From contig NZ_KB893172.1 in the NCBI RefSeq assembly GCF_000374025.1, positions 616,879 to 680,878 on the forward strand: a stretch of DNA of 64,000 nt, given 5' to 3'. The translations under genes were made by a program, and so were the position numbers. Below the pieces are notes generated by a model. It saw only the letters and a list, made by a program, of their open reading frames with translations, made no database searches and was not told the DNA's origin. Numbering within the stretch: the first letter of the stretch is position 1; the number at the start of each line of letters is the position of its first letter. Positions 7,108 to 15,417 of the stretch are shown piece after piece. Origin of the DNA: Spirosoma panaciterrae DSM 21099. Lineage in GTDB: Bacteria > Bacteroidota > Bacteroidia > Cytophagales > Spirosomataceae.

Positions 7108-9297
7108 TTATTTACCACTTCCTACACTGGCAGGAGAACCCATCCCTTGTGAAATTACCAATAGCTTATCGCTGAGCGTTTGGATGGCCTTTTTATAGCG
7201 TGCTTCCAGATCAGGCAAATTAGCTGTAGATTTCAGCGATGCTTCGTAAAGGAGCCCTGGTAACATCCAGGATGCGTAACCACTGTAAGGGTCGGAAGAT
7301 GCGTACAACGAACGATACCAGCTGCCAAATGCGTTGCCTTTGGGATCAATAAACGATCGTTCCAGCATGCGTAACTCTTTGTTTAGCTCCACTAGTTTAT
7401 CAGTACGGCCCGACTTCAGGTAGGTTTGCCGAGCCGTTTCGCAGGCGTCCGCATTCTTTTTCAGATCAGCAACGGCAGTCAATAAGGGAGCTATTGAATA
7501 GGTCGGTGCATACGTCTGAATGGCTTTTTCGGCAGCTTTTAAATGGACTTCCAGATCAGCCGGATACCGGGCCAGGTCATAAGGCACCAGATCGGCATTG
7601 GCAAGGCGAAGGGTCATAGTGCCGACAACCTGTTCCATCATCGGTCCCATTTTGTACGTTGGATCGGCAAATTTGTCGTAGAAGTACAGGTCGTCGTATT
7701 GCGAATGATACAGCGTAGGACCCTCTGTTCCCGCGCTGAGTGCCGGAATGCCAATGTGCATGTAAGGCGCAATGTGATCGGAGCCACCTCCTAGATTGCC
7801 AATTGTTGGCTCTCCAGCCTGCGTGGCCGGAGCCGAGGAACCTGTGACCCGAGTAGGATTGCCAGCCGCTGTATGGCCTAGCCAGTGCTGATAAACGGTT
7901 TGGTTCGAGTCAGGGTACTGGACTGACTGGGTAGCCTCAATAATCAGCTTCTTCATCGAGGGCGATGCACTGGCCCCAAATCGACGTCCCGAAACAGCGG
8001 CATCGTAGTTCATATAGGCTACTGCTTTCTGGGTCAGTTCATCGCGAAACTGTTCGCTCCATTCGGCCGAACCAATCACACCCGGTTCTTCGGCATCCCA
8101 GTGGCAGACTTTGATTGTGCGCCGTGGTCGTTGCCCGGCTTTTGCCAGCTTTCCGAGCGATTCGGTCATGCTGAGCAGCATAGCCGTGCCCGAGTTGGGA
8201 TCTGTGGCCCCGTACGACCAGGCGTCGTAATGACAGCCGGCAATGATCCATTCGTCAGGAAATTCAGCCCCAGTGAGTGTGCCAACTACCTGATAAATTC
8301 GCTGGATGGTTTTTTCCTGTTTGACCATCAGCCGCACTTTCAGGTCACTGCCCCCTTCGAGCCGATAGGTGTAGGGCAAACCGCCCTGCCAGCCTGCCGG
8401 AACAGGTCTGAGGCCTGTCATGCGTTTCAGGATTTCGGTGGCTGAGCCATAGGGGAGGGGTGTAACGGGAATTTTGTGAAAAGCTACATCTTTCTGATCG
8501 AGTCGTTTGGGGGTATTTTTAGCGTCCATAGGCAAGGCTGGTTCGCCCGGTGTCAATGGATCACCTGTGTAGGGTGTGGTGAGTAATGAGCCACGCTGAA
8601 TTACACTTTCGCTATAGTAAGGGCCTTCGGGAAAGGTAAGCCCACGCATATAGCCTGAATCGGCCGGGTCGGTGAAAATGATAACGCCAATGGCTCCCGA
8701 AGCCTGTGCCCACTGCGCCTTATAACCCCGAAAATTTCCACCGTAACGAGCCAGTACGATCTTGCCCGCCACCGAAATGCCCATTGCTTTCAGTTGCTCA
8801 AAATCCTCCTTACGGCCGTAATTCGCGTACACAACTTCGGCCGTTACATCGCCCGAACCCGACCAGGCATTGTAACCGGGAGTCAGGCGTGGGTCGGTGC
8901 TGTATTTATCTTCTTTGAAAAGGTACTCCCGGATGTTTAGTGGCTGGCGGATCGGCTCTACGAGTTCAACGGCAATCTCACCCGGCCCTTTGGGTAATAG
9001 TACATCGTGTGGGTAAATATCAACCTGCCAACCTGCTTTGCGCATGGTTTCGGCAATGTAGTCGCGTACCTGCTCGTTCTCCTTCGTGCCCGTAATGTGC
9101 GGAACACTGCTCAGTTTTTCAAGATGGTTCTTAAACGCAGCCGACGATTGTTTGGTCTTAAACTCCGATTCAAGCTTGAGCTGGGTCGTCTGGCGGGTGG
9201 GGGTGAACCCCGATAAATTCTGTGCCAGTACAGTTGTTACGCCCAGCAATAGCGTTAAGGTATAACTGGAGGTTGTGAGTAGTTTTAATGATCTCAT
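7108..9297 (-). CDS. secreted M28-family metallopeptidase (glutamate carboxypeptidase II-like)
   Basis: A 729-residue exported peptidase. Order: signal peptide (cut near VLAQ), a protease-associated insert, the M28 di-zinc catalytic domain, and a C-terminal transferrin-receptor-like dimerisation domain. Zinc-site segments visible: HYDAW near residue 354, DPNSG after it, WDAEEPGVIGS near 400, GSDHIAP near 507 and YHSQYDD near 530. This layout matches folate hydrolase/NAALADase-type enzymes, which remove C-terminal residues from small peptides, probably in the periplasm. I chose the ATG at 9297 because the eight residues before it add nothing to the signal peptide. Transcribed alone; its substrate is unknown. 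Confidence 0.85.
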   Translation of the reverse strand: MRSLKLLTTSSYTLTLLLGVTTVLAQNLSGFTPTRQTTQLKLESEFKTKQSSAAFKNHLEKLSSVPHITGTKENEQVRDYIAETMRKAGWQVDIYPHDVLLPKGPGEIAVELVEPIRQPLNIREYLFKEDKYSTDPRLTPGYNAWSGSGDVTAEVVYANYGRKEDFEQLKAMGISVAGKIVLARYGGNFRGYKAQWAQASGAIGVIIFTDPADSGYMRGLTFPEGPYYSESVIQRGSLLTTPYTGDPLTPGEPALPMDAKNTPKRLDQKDVAFHKIPVTPLPYGSATEILKRMTGLRPVPAGWQGGLPYTYRLEGGSDLKVRLMVKQEKTIQRIYQVVGTLTGAEFPDEWIIAGCHYDAWSYGATDPNSGTAMLLSMTESLGKLAKAGQRPRRTIKVCHWDAEEPGVIGSAEWSEQFRDELTQKAVAYMNYDAAVSGRRFGASASPSMKKLIIEATQSVQYPDSNQTVYQHWLGHTAAGNPTRVTGSSAPATQAGEPTIGNLGGGSDHIAPYMHIGIPALSAGTEGPTLYHSQYDDLYFYDKFADPTYKMGPMMEQVVGTMTLRLANADLVPYDLARYPADLEVHLKAAEKAIQTYAPTYSIAPLLTAVADLKKNADACETARQTYLKSGRTDKLVELNKELRMLERSFIDPKGNAFGSWYRSLYASSDPYSGYASWMLPGLLYEASLKSTANLPDLEARYKKAIQTLSDKLLVISQGMGSPASVGSGK

Positions 9298-9375
9298 AAG
9301 AATCAGGTTGATGATTCTCAAATATCGACATTTGCTATGGCAAAGCCGAAAATGTGCCGATGAATATTTGGAGTA

Positions 9376-9406
9376 ATAAAAAAGAGACGCATTTGATACG
9401 TCTCTT
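9376..9406 (-). terminator. rho-independent terminator
   Basis: On the minus strand a 7-bp stem AGAGACG / CGTCTCT is followed by a run of T (TTTTTTATT). It lies just past the stop of the LolA-like gene and separates it from the M28 peptidase gene. Confidence 0.8.
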
Positions 9407-9441
9407 TGGGTACTGGGTAATGAACTCTGAATACGGTTGCT

Positions 9442-10161
9442 TTACTTAGGCATAGCAAAGGTTGACGGATCGATGGTTGGGTTGAAAACAATATTAGATA
9501 TGGTGATTGTGATCGGGCCGGGGGCACCTGGTGTTTCCATGTCAATAGTGGTTGGCACGGTAAGTCCTTCAATGGTTTTATAGCCGCCGTATTTAAGTTT
9601 TATATCACCCGATTGGCCTTGTACATTGACGGTGGCTTTCATGCCGGTAATTTGATAGGTCGACGCATCAACGTAATAATTGGCAACGCCTTCGGGGCGG
9701 GTCACTTTCAGATTATAAACATCCTTTTCGCCCTGTTTTTCCTTTCCGACCAATTCAACCGGATATTTTTGCGTTTTGGCTACTAGAAGGTCAGCTCCCA
9801 TCACACTGGTATTTCCTTTCTGAATTTTCACCTGATCCTCAGGAAGGGCCGTCGGGGTTGAGCCGCCCTGCATGGGGTTAATGGTCCAGCCTTTATCGCC
9901 GTCAACAACATTTGTAATTTGTTGGCCCATAACAGAAATATCCTGACGCATCGACTTACCAACAACGATGGACGATTTGCCCGACAGATCCATACCTGCT
10001 ATGCTCAGGCTCTGATCATACTGCAACGTTTTGACGGCGGCCAATTTGTCGGCTCCGCCTAAAGCCGCAATGTTTTTATCGATCACTTCATCGGCTGTCT
10101 GGGCGAAGGTTAAGGCCGGAAACGCCACCAGGGCAATAAGGGTTTTCAGTTGTGTTTTCAT
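9442..10161 (-). CDS. LolA-like outer-membrane lipoprotein-sorting family protein
   Basis: A 239-residue exported protein with a signal peptide (cut after LTFA). It starts with DEVIDKNIAALGGADKLAAVKT and continues as alternating beta-strand sequence ending in VFNPTIDPSTFAMP. This is the pattern of the LolA/LppX-like half-barrel proteins annotated as outer-membrane lipoprotein-sorting proteins in Bacteroidota. They hold hydrophobic cargo, but the actual ligand is not known. It forms a single-gene unit: a -7-like box lies upstream and a terminator downstream. Confidence 0.7.
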   Translation of the reverse strand: MKTQLKTLIALVAFPALTFAQTADEVIDKNIAALGGADKLAAVKTLQYDQSLSIAGMDLSGKSSIVVGKSMRQDISVMGQQITNVVDGDKGWTINPMQGGSTPTALPEDQVKIQKGNTSVMGADLLVAKTQKYPVELVGKEKQGEKDVYNLKVTRPEGVANYYVDASTYQITGMKATVNVQGQSGDIKLKYGGYKTIEGLTVPTTIDMETPGAPGPITITISNIVFNPTIDPSTFAMPK

Positions 10162-10186
10162 CTACTAGTTTAGTCAGAAGTTACAC

Positions 10187-10194
10187 CAAAGGTA
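10187..10194 (-). promoter_or_regulatory. candidate -7 box (TACCTTTG)
   Basis: On the minus strand TACCTTTG matches TAnnTTTG, 25 bases ahead of the LolA-like start. The -33 element is not obvious. Confidence 0.4.
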
Positions 10195-10350
10195 GACCTC
10201 TGGTGCAGAAAGTGCGTACGAGTTTCGTTATAACAAACGAGAAATGGATACATTATTGCACAGTCGGCAACTTTCGCGGTCTATCGGCTTGCAGGGCTGA
10301 CGGCTGTTGGCTACCTTCATCGGTTGAAACCTTAACTAGTAAAACAGACA

Positions 10351-11571
10351 ATGTCGCCTACGACCCGCGTCAAACTTTCCGTCATGATGTTTCTCCAGTT
10401 TTTTGTATGGGGAGCCTGGTACGGTCAAATGAGTAAATACCTTTTAACCCAATTACATGCTACTGGCGATCAGGTTGGTAATGCGTATGCTGCCTTTTCG
10501 CTGGCAATGATTATTGCGCCTTTCTTCGTTGGGATGATTGCCGACCGCTACTTTGCGGCTCAGAAGGTGCTGGGCGTTCTGAATCTGCTGGGTGCAGTCG
10601 TTTTATATTTTATTACCCAGAATACCGATCCCGGGCAGTTTTTCTACCTGATCCTGGCCTATTGCCTTACGTTTGCCCCTACACTGGCGTTGACCTCGTC
10701 CATTGCCATGCAGCAAATGAGCAGCCCCGAAAATGAATTTCCTGGTATACGGGTATTGGGTACAGTAGCCTGGATTATCGTAACCAACATTGTGGGCTAC
10801 TATGGTTTTGGCGATAAGGTTACGATTTTTCAATTGTCAATGTATTCAGCGGCTATCCTGGGTGTGCTTGCCTTCTTCCTGCCCGATACGCCACCGAAAG
10901 CTACTACCTCTACCTCGTTTTCGCAGATACTAGGTCTAGATGCGTTCAAGCTGTTTAAAGATCGGTCATTTGCTATCTTCTTCCTGTCGTCGGTATTGAT
11001 CTGTATCCCACTTTCGTTCTATTACGCTATGGCCAACCCCTCGCTGACGGATGGGGGGATGCAGAATGTAGAGAACAAAATGTCGCTGGGCCAGGCGTCG
11101 GAAGTGATTTTTATGTTGCTCATCCCGCTGGCGTATACTCGGTTGGGTGTGAAGAAAATGTTGATTGTTGGCCTGATTGCCTGGATTATTCGGTTCATCT
11201 GCTTTGGATACGGTGATGTGTCGTCGGAGTGGATGCTTTACCTGGCGATTGTGCTACACGGTGTCTGTTACGATTTCTTCTTCGTTACCGGGCAGATTTA
11301 TACCGATAATAAGGCCGGTGAAAAAATTAAATCGTCGGCCCAGGGGTTGATCTCGCTGGCTACTTACGGCATCGGCATGGGCATTGGTTCCAAAATTTCG
11401 GGCATTGTATTGGACATGTACACCCGACCCGATGGCACCAAAGACTGGCTAAACGTATGGCTGGTTCCAGCGGGTATTGCGGCTGTTGTCCTGATTCTGT
11501 TTGTACTGTTGTTTACCGATAAACAGAGAACGCAGGCCAAGGAAGGCGAATTGGTTGCTGGGAATTTATAA
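10351..11571 (+). CDS. MFS transporter, nucleoside:H+ symporter (NupG/XapB) type
   Basis: A 406-residue membrane protein with about twelve hydrophobic segments. It begins VKLSVMMFLQFFVWGAWYG, typical of the nucleoside:proton symporter branch of the major facilitator superfamily, and contains FSLAMIIAPFFVGMIADRYF and FPGIRVLGTVAWI, which match that branch. The likely role is uptake of nucleosides across the inner membrane. It stands alone, upstream of a purine-rich inverted repeat, and is divergent from the LolA-like gene. Confidence 0.8.
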   Translation: MSPTTRVKLSVMMFLQFFVWGAWYGQMSKYLLTQLHATGDQVGNAYAAFSLAMIIAPFFVGMIADRYFAAQKVLGVLNLLGAVVLYFITQNTDPGQFFYLILAYCLTFAPTLALTSSIAMQQMSSPENEFPGIRVLGTVAWIIVTNIVGYYGFGDKVTIFQLSMYSAAILGVLAFFLPDTPPKATTSTSFSQILGLDAFKLFKDRSFAIFFLSSVLICIPLSFYYAMANPSLTDGGMQNVENKMSLGQASEVIFMLLIPLAYTRLGVKKMLIVGLIAWIIRFICFGYGDVSSEWMLYLAIVLHGVCYDFFFVTGQIYTDNKAGEKIKSSAQGLISLATYGIGMGIGSKISGIVLDMYTRPDGTKDWLNVWLVPAGIAAVVLILFVLLFTDKQRTQAKEGELVAGNL

Positions 11572-11652
11572 AAAGGAGAAAGGGGAGGAGAGGAAGGGTT
11601 TGACTGTACTATTTTGCTTCGTTTCGTTCCTCCCTTTTTACCTTCTTTCAGT
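11572..11652. repeat. purine-rich imperfect inverted repeat after the nucleoside transporter
   Basis: An all-purine run (AAAAGGAGAAAGGGGAGGAG and onward) starts at the stop codon. A pyrimidine run (TTCCTCCCTTTTTACCTTCT) at 11627-11650 forms the other arm. Pairing is imperfect compared with the relatives at 18749 and 20692. A terminator role for the transporter gene is likely. Confidence 0.55.
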
Positions 11653-11664
11653 TTGCTATTATAT

Positions 11665-11862
11665 ATGGAAAAGAGAAGGCGGATTAGCTTTTATACAGAC
11701 TTGAATGGTCCCCATAAAGACCAGGTACGAGAAAATGCTATGATGACGCCTGAGGAACGTTGGGCTGTTTACATTAAGCTCAGACGTATGTATTACGGAC
11801 TGCTAGGAAATCCAGAACAATTACCCAAACGAATCACGCTGGAAAAGCCCTCATGGATGTAG
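11665..11862 (+). CDS. small protein paired with a nucleotidyltransferase (putative antitoxin-type partner)
   Basis: A 65-residue charged protein (MEKRRRISFYTDLNG, then MMTPEERWAVYIKLRRMYYG). Its last codons overlap the ATG of the following nucleotidyltransferase pseudogene by ten bases, so the two were translationally coupled. Small proteins with a TPEERW-like segment commonly precede such nucleotidyltransferases in Bacteroidota, which suggests an antitoxin or accessory role; this is inference. The frame itself is intact although the partner is dead. Confidence 0.55.
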   Translation: MEKRRRISFYTDLNGPHKDQVRENAMMTPEERWAVYIKLRRMYYGLLGNPEQLPKRITLEKPSWM

Positions 11863-12207
11863 ATAGTACCGAATTTCTTGAGTTTGTTGTAGCGGCTGAT
11901 GTCGAGAAGGTAGAGTATATCCTGATCGGTGGGTTGGCACTAATTCTGAATGGAGCTATTCGATTTACCTAAGATGCGGATATTGGCTTCGACCCACAAA
12001 TGAGAATAGAGACCGATTTTTAAAAGCTATTTCGGCTTTTGGTTATGAAGATAGTGATATTGAGGGTATACGATTTACTTTTTACACATAAATGATCTTC
12101 GGGAGGCAAAGATATTGGCTCGTCGTACAAAGGATTTGAATGATATTTTGATGATCGATGAAATCATTGACGCCGTTAAAAAGCAAGATAAATTGGCTGA
12201 TTCTTAG
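11853..12207 (+). pseudogene. broken nucleotidyltransferase (AbiEii/DUF6036-like)
   Basis: The first frame gives VEYILIGGLALILNGAIRFT, a TAA at 11970-11972, then DADIGFDPQM, the GG...D-x-D core of nucleotidyltransferases (the stop replaces one residue before DAD). A frameshift then leads to NRDRFLKAISAFGYEDSDIE, and a further shift to LREAKILARRTKDLNDI, the family's C-terminal signature. With one nonsense codon, two frameshifts and missing central sequence, the gene cannot make a working enzyme. It would have been the toxin-like half of a pair with the 65-residue gene upstream. Confidence 0.7.
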
Positions 12208-12225
12208 CCTTTTCTCCTTCTTTCA

Positions 12226-13002
12226 ATGCAACTTATATCCTATAACTTAAATGGTATCCGGGCGGCTATGCGCAATGGTCTGATCGACTGGCTGGCTACT
12301 CAATCGTTCGATATTCTCTGTTTTCAGGAAGTGAAAGCCACTGCCGATGTGGTTGACCTGAAGCCATTTGAAGAGTTGGGTTATCAATACCACTGGCATG
12401 CCGCCGAGAAGAAAGGTTATTCTGGAGTAGCAACGTTCTCGAAAATTGCGCCTACCAATGTTGTGTTGGGTTGTGGATTGCCTGTGTACGACTGCGAAGG
12501 CCGGATTCTTCGTACTGATTTTGGCGATCTGACCTTGCTGAACTGTTATTTCCCCTCAGGCACATCGGGTGAGATTCGGCAGGGTGTGAAGATGGAATTC
12601 CTGACCGATTTCTATACGTATATCGATACCCTACGTAAAACGCGGCCTAAACTGATCGTTGTTGGTGATTACAACATTGCGCACAACGCCATCGACATTC
12701 ATGATCCGGTTCGGAATAAAAATACAACCGGGTTTTTGCCCGAAGAGCGGGCCTGGATGGATAGCTGGTTTGGTTCCGGTATGACCGATGGATTCCGCTT
12801 TAAAAATCCCGACAAGGTTGCCTACAGTTGGTGGAGCTATCGGGCGGGCGCGCGGGGTAATAACAAGGGCTGGCGTATCGATTATGCATCGTTAACCGAC
12901 AACCTCCGCGATCAAATTCTCGATTGTCAGATGCTCCCCGACGCCGTCCATGCCGATCACTGTCCAGTGTGGTTATCAATGAGCGAAAGAGTGAAAGAGT
13001 GA
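12226..13002 (+). CDS. xth: exodeoxyribonuclease III / AP endonuclease
   Basis: A 258-residue exonuclease III-family enzyme that cuts DNA at abasic sites and trims 3' ends in base excision repair. Motifs in order: NLNGIRAA (metal ligand Asn), CFQEVKA (Glu ligand), GDYNIAHNAIDI (Asp/Asn), GWRIDYAS and DHCPVWLS (catalytic Asp-His pair). The length is normal. The last codons (SMSERVKE) run into the inverted repeat that follows, so the C-terminus has been shaped by that repeat. Confidence 0.93.
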   Translation: MQLISYNLNGIRAAMRNGLIDWLATQSFDILCFQEVKATADVVDLKPFEELGYQYHWHAAEKKGYSGVATFSKIAPTNVVLGCGLPVYDCEGRILRTDFGDLTLLNCYFPSGTSGEIRQGVKMEFLTDFYTYIDTLRKTRPKLIVVGDYNIAHNAIDIHDPVRNKNTTGFLPEERAWMDSWFGSGMTDGFRFKNPDKVAYSWWSYRAGARGNNKGWRIDYASLTDNLRDQILDCQMLPDAVHADHCPVWLSMSERVKE

Positions 13003-13056
13003 AAGAGCGAAAAATGGCCTGCGTCAGCCATTCGCTCTTTCACTCTTTCGCTCTTT
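12983..13056. repeat. GAAAGAG-type inverted repeat between xth and the pseudouridine synthase gene
   Basis: The left arm is built of GAAAGAGTGAAAGAGCG units and overlaps the end of xth. The right arm is the complement (CGCTCTTTCACTCTTTCGC, ending 13056). The apex is AATGGC-CTGCGTCA-GCCATT. The stem is about 28 bp with one mismatch and small bulges. It ends six bases before the next start codon, so as RNA it would either terminate the xth transcript or fold directly in front of the next gene. Confidence 0.75.
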
Positions 13057-13062
13057 TAAATC

Positions 13063-13641
13063 ATGTATTACCTCATCTACAAACCTTACCTCATGCTCTC
13101 GCAGTTTTCGCGGGAGGGTGATAAGCCTACGCTGGCCGATCTGGACTTTGCGTTTCCGAAAGATGTGTATCCAGTAGGGCGGCTCGATGCCGATAGCGAA
13201 GGTTTACTGCTCCTGACCAGTGATAAGCAATTGAACCATCGGCTATTGAATCCGAAGTTTCGGCATAATCGAACGTATTACGTACAGGTAGATGGGGCGC
13301 TTACCGAACAGGCGTGTGCTCAACTAACGCAAGGCGTAACGATTTCGGTAGATGGGAAACCGTACCACACGCTGCCTGCCAACGCTCACGTTATTTCCGA
13401 ACCAGCATTACCGGAACGAAATCCACCAATTCGATACCGGGCAAACATTCCCACATCCTGGTTATCCATTTCGCTGCATGAAGGTAAAAATCGGCAGGTG
13501 CGCAAAATGACCGCTTCGGTTGGCTATCCCACACTTCGACTAGTCCGTTGGGCTATCGAAAGGCTGACAGCCGAAGGCATGCAATCCGGTGATATTCGCG
13601 AGTTGAGTCGTAATGACGTGATGCGAGGGCTAAACTTATAG
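13063..13641 (+). CDS. rRNA pseudouridine synthase, RluE-like
   Basis: A 192-residue member of the RsuA/RluB/RluE family, short because it lacks an S4 domain, as in RluE, which modifies 23S rRNA. The catalytic segment PVGRLDADSEGLLLLT carries the essential Asp, and the C-terminal KNRQVRKM and VGYPTLRLVR segments are standard. The start is the ATG at 13063. The exact rRNA site cannot be read from sequence. Confidence 0.85.
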   Translation: MYYLIYKPYLMLSQFSREGDKPTLADLDFAFPKDVYPVGRLDADSEGLLLLTSDKQLNHRLLNPKFRHNRTYYVQVDGALTEQACAQLTQGVTISVDGKPYHTLPANAHVISEPALPERNPPIRYRANIPTSWLSISLHEGKNRQVRKMTASVGYPTLRLVRWAIERLTAEGMQSGDIRELSRNDVMRGLNL

Positions 13642-13689
13642 TCATTACATTAATCGCTTTTGCTCCCGGTCAATGATAACCAAATGAAT

Positions 13690-14385
13690 TTATAATATAC
13701 CCTCGTCGGCAAAGCTGTAATAGGCTTTGTCAGTGAAAATCAGATGGTCCAGTACCGGAATGTCCAGAATTCGCCCGGCATCCTTTAGCTTTCGGGTCAG
13801 GTCCTTATCGGCCTGAGAGGGCATGAGGTTGCCGGAAGGGTGATTATGGAACAGGATAATCGATGAAGCTAGATACTCGATGGCCTGCTTGAAAATGATC
13901 TTGGGATCGGCTACCGTCCCCGATATACCCCCCGAACTAATTTGTACAGGCCGGAGAATCTCATTGGCCCGGTTCATCAGCAAAATCCAGAACTCTTCGT
14001 GCGGTTTGTCGATCAGGTGTGGAATCATTTCATTGTAAGCATCGCGGGAGCAGGTTACGCGAGCCCGTTGGGGACGATCCTGTTCTTTACGCCGACGGCC
14101 CAGTTCAAGGGCGGCTACAATACTGATGGCCTTTGCTTCGCCAATACCCCGAAATTTCGACAGGTCTTTAATGCTCAGTCTTGCTAAATCGTTGAGGTTG
14201 TTGTTGACGCTTTTCAGAATAATTTTAGCGACATCAACGGCTGTCAGATCTACCGTACCTGAGTTAATCAATATAGCGATCAGTTCGGCTTCTGATAGGG
14301 CCGCTTTCCCTTTTAGCATCAGCTTTTCGCGTGGGCGGTCTTCTTCAGCCCAGCTTTGAATGGTGCCGGAATTTTCGTAGTTCAT
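13690..14385 (-). CDS. radC: RadC/JAB-domain family protein
   Basis: A 231-residue protein with an N-terminal helix-hairpin-helix region (FRGIGEAKAISIVAALELGRR) and a C-terminal JAB/MPN metalloprotease-like domain whose metal motif HNHPSGN...SQAD is complete. RadC proteins are conserved, but their supposed role in DNA repair is unproven. The frame extends 21 codons further upstream, but the added MWVRFFCAFCRRK segment overlaps a terminator, so I start at MNYENSGT. Confidence 0.88.
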   Translation of the reverse strand: MNYENSGTIQSWAEEDRPREKLMLKGKAALSEAELIAILINSGTVDLTAVDVAKIILKSVNNNLNDLARLSIKDLSKFRGIGEAKAISIVAALELGRRRKEQDRPQRARVTCSRDAYNEMIPHLIDKPHEEFWILLMNRANEILRPVQISSGGISGTVADPKIIFKQAIEYLASSIILFHNHPSGNLMPSQADKDLTRKLKDAGRILDIPVLDHLIFTDKAYYSFADEGIL

Positions 14386-14429
14386 TCGTGCAAGTATGTT
14401 ACGGCGTATTTTTCGTCGACAAAATGCAC

Positions 14430-14460
14430 AAAAAAACCTTACCCACAAATAGGTAAGGTT
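14430..14460 (-). terminator. rho-independent terminator
   Basis: On the minus strand AACCTTACC / GGTAAGGTT (9 bp, 8-base loop) is followed by TTTTTTT. It would end the rpsT transcript before radC. Confidence 0.8.
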
Positions 14461-14471
14461 CTAAATGAAGT

Positions 14472-14550
14472 TGGATAGGTCCTCTGGATTCTCTACTCTA
14501 TCAATGGCATAAAACGAATCGATAGAATCCAGAGAATCTGGATAGGTCCG
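14472..14550. repeat. imperfect inverted plus direct repeat downstream of rpsT
   Basis: CTCTGGATTCT...TATC pairs with GATAGAATCCAGAG. The outer segment GGATAGGTCC occurs on both sides in the same orientation (14472-14481 and 14540-14549), so the outer part is a direct rather than an inverted repeat. It resembles the other intergenic palindromes but appears rearranged. Confidence 0.5.
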
Positions 14551-14556
14551 ATGGAA

Positions 14557-14823
14557 TTAAGCGTTGGCAGCTTTCAGGCTGTTCACCAAACGAGCCAGTT
14601 TCGACTTGTTATTGGCTGCTTTGTTCCGATGGATGATGTTCCGTTTGGCGAGTTTGTCCAGTGCCGACGAAACCGATTTGAACAGCTCAACGGCCATAGC
14701 GTGGTCGGTAGTTGCACGGAGTTTTTTCACCATGTTCCGGGTGGTTACATGCTGATAACGGTTCTGGAGCCGCTTCTTGGCACTCGACCGGATTGCTTTT
14801 TTTGATGACTTATGGTTTGCCAT
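14557..14823 (-). CDS. rpsT: 30S ribosomal protein bS20
   Basis: An 88-residue basic protein that binds 16S rRNA early in 30S assembly. It starts MANHKSSKKAIRSSAKKRLQ and keeps the family's helical, Lys/Arg-rich pattern with NIIHRNKAANNKSKLARLV. The frame is open 23 codons further upstream, but the MANHKS start is the conserved one. Monocistronic, with hairpins on both sides. Confidence 0.95.
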   Translation of the reverse strand: MANHKSSKKAIRSSAKKRLQNRYQHVTTRNMVKKLRATTDHAMAVELFKSVSSALDKLAKRNIIHRNKAANNKSKLARLVNSLKAANA

Positions 14824-14870
14824 TGGTATATAAATGAGATCGTTGTCGCGATATGAGGGCGCAAAAATAA

Positions 14871-14910
14871 GAAATTCGGCTGGAACAACCAAGCGTACCA
14901 GCCGAATTTC
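14871..14910 (-). terminator. terminator hairpin after the Dabb-domain gene
   Basis: A perfect 13-bp stem GAAATTCGGCTGG / CCAGCCGAATTTC with a 14-base loop. On the minus strand it is followed by TTATTTTTG, so it fits termination of the minus-strand gene at 14928-15326. Confidence 0.75.
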
Positions 14911-14927
14911 TTTGCTTTGTCCAATTG

Positions 14928-15326
14928 TTAGGGACGAATATCAGCGTTGACAATCAACGTTTTTTCCCAGATTCCCTGGTTCTCGGCCACGAACTGTTTG
15001 TAGGCTTCACTTTTTTCAAAAGTTTTTATATCACCTTCCGATTGAAACGTAAGATAATGTACTACGTCATAATCAGAAACCGCCTGATTGGGCATAATTG
15101 TCTTTCCAGAGGTGTAATTGACGATCTGTGGAATTTCATGTTTTAGAGCCGCAAAACCGTTCATATGCTGTTCAACAGCTTGAGATTCGACCCCTTTTTT
15201 AAATTTTATGCACACAATTTGCTGTTTCTGGGCTTTTCGCGCAGGTGAGTAAGCACCGTAGATTGTTAAAGCAAACGCACACATCAACACAACGACAAGG
15301 GCGTACCCTCTTGATTTAGCATTCAT
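14928..15326 (-). CDS. exported Dabb (stress-responsive A/B barrel) family protein
   Basis: A 132-residue protein with an N-terminal hydrophobic segment (ALVVVLMCAFALTIYGAY) acting as signal or anchor. A Dabb-type ferredoxin-like barrel follows: QIVCIKFKKGVE, HEIPQIVNYTSGK, DVVHYLTFQSEGDIKTF and YKQFVAENQ are the family's strand and helix markers. Most Dabb proteins are cytosolic, so export is notable. The start MNAKSRG is preferred to a Met 16 codons upstream. Function unknown. Confidence 0.75.
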   Translation of the reverse strand: MNAKSRGYALVVVLMCAFALTIYGAYSPARKAQKQQIVCIKFKKGVESQAVEQHMNGFAALKHEIPQIVNYTSGKTIMPNQAVSDYDVVHYLTFQSEGDIKTFEKSEAYKQFVAENQGIWEKTLIVNADIRP

Positions 15327-15417
15327 GATTATTCGATATTTTTCTGTTTTTCGAAATTTTGTTTTGAATAACATGGAGCTTTAATTGAATAGTTACTATT
15401 TTTCGCTGTAAAGTACC

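Noticed and set aside
12983-13056. GAAAGAG repeats as a CRISPR array or VNTR
   Set aside because: The units are short, have no spacers, and are arranged as two complementary arms; they form a hairpin, not an array.
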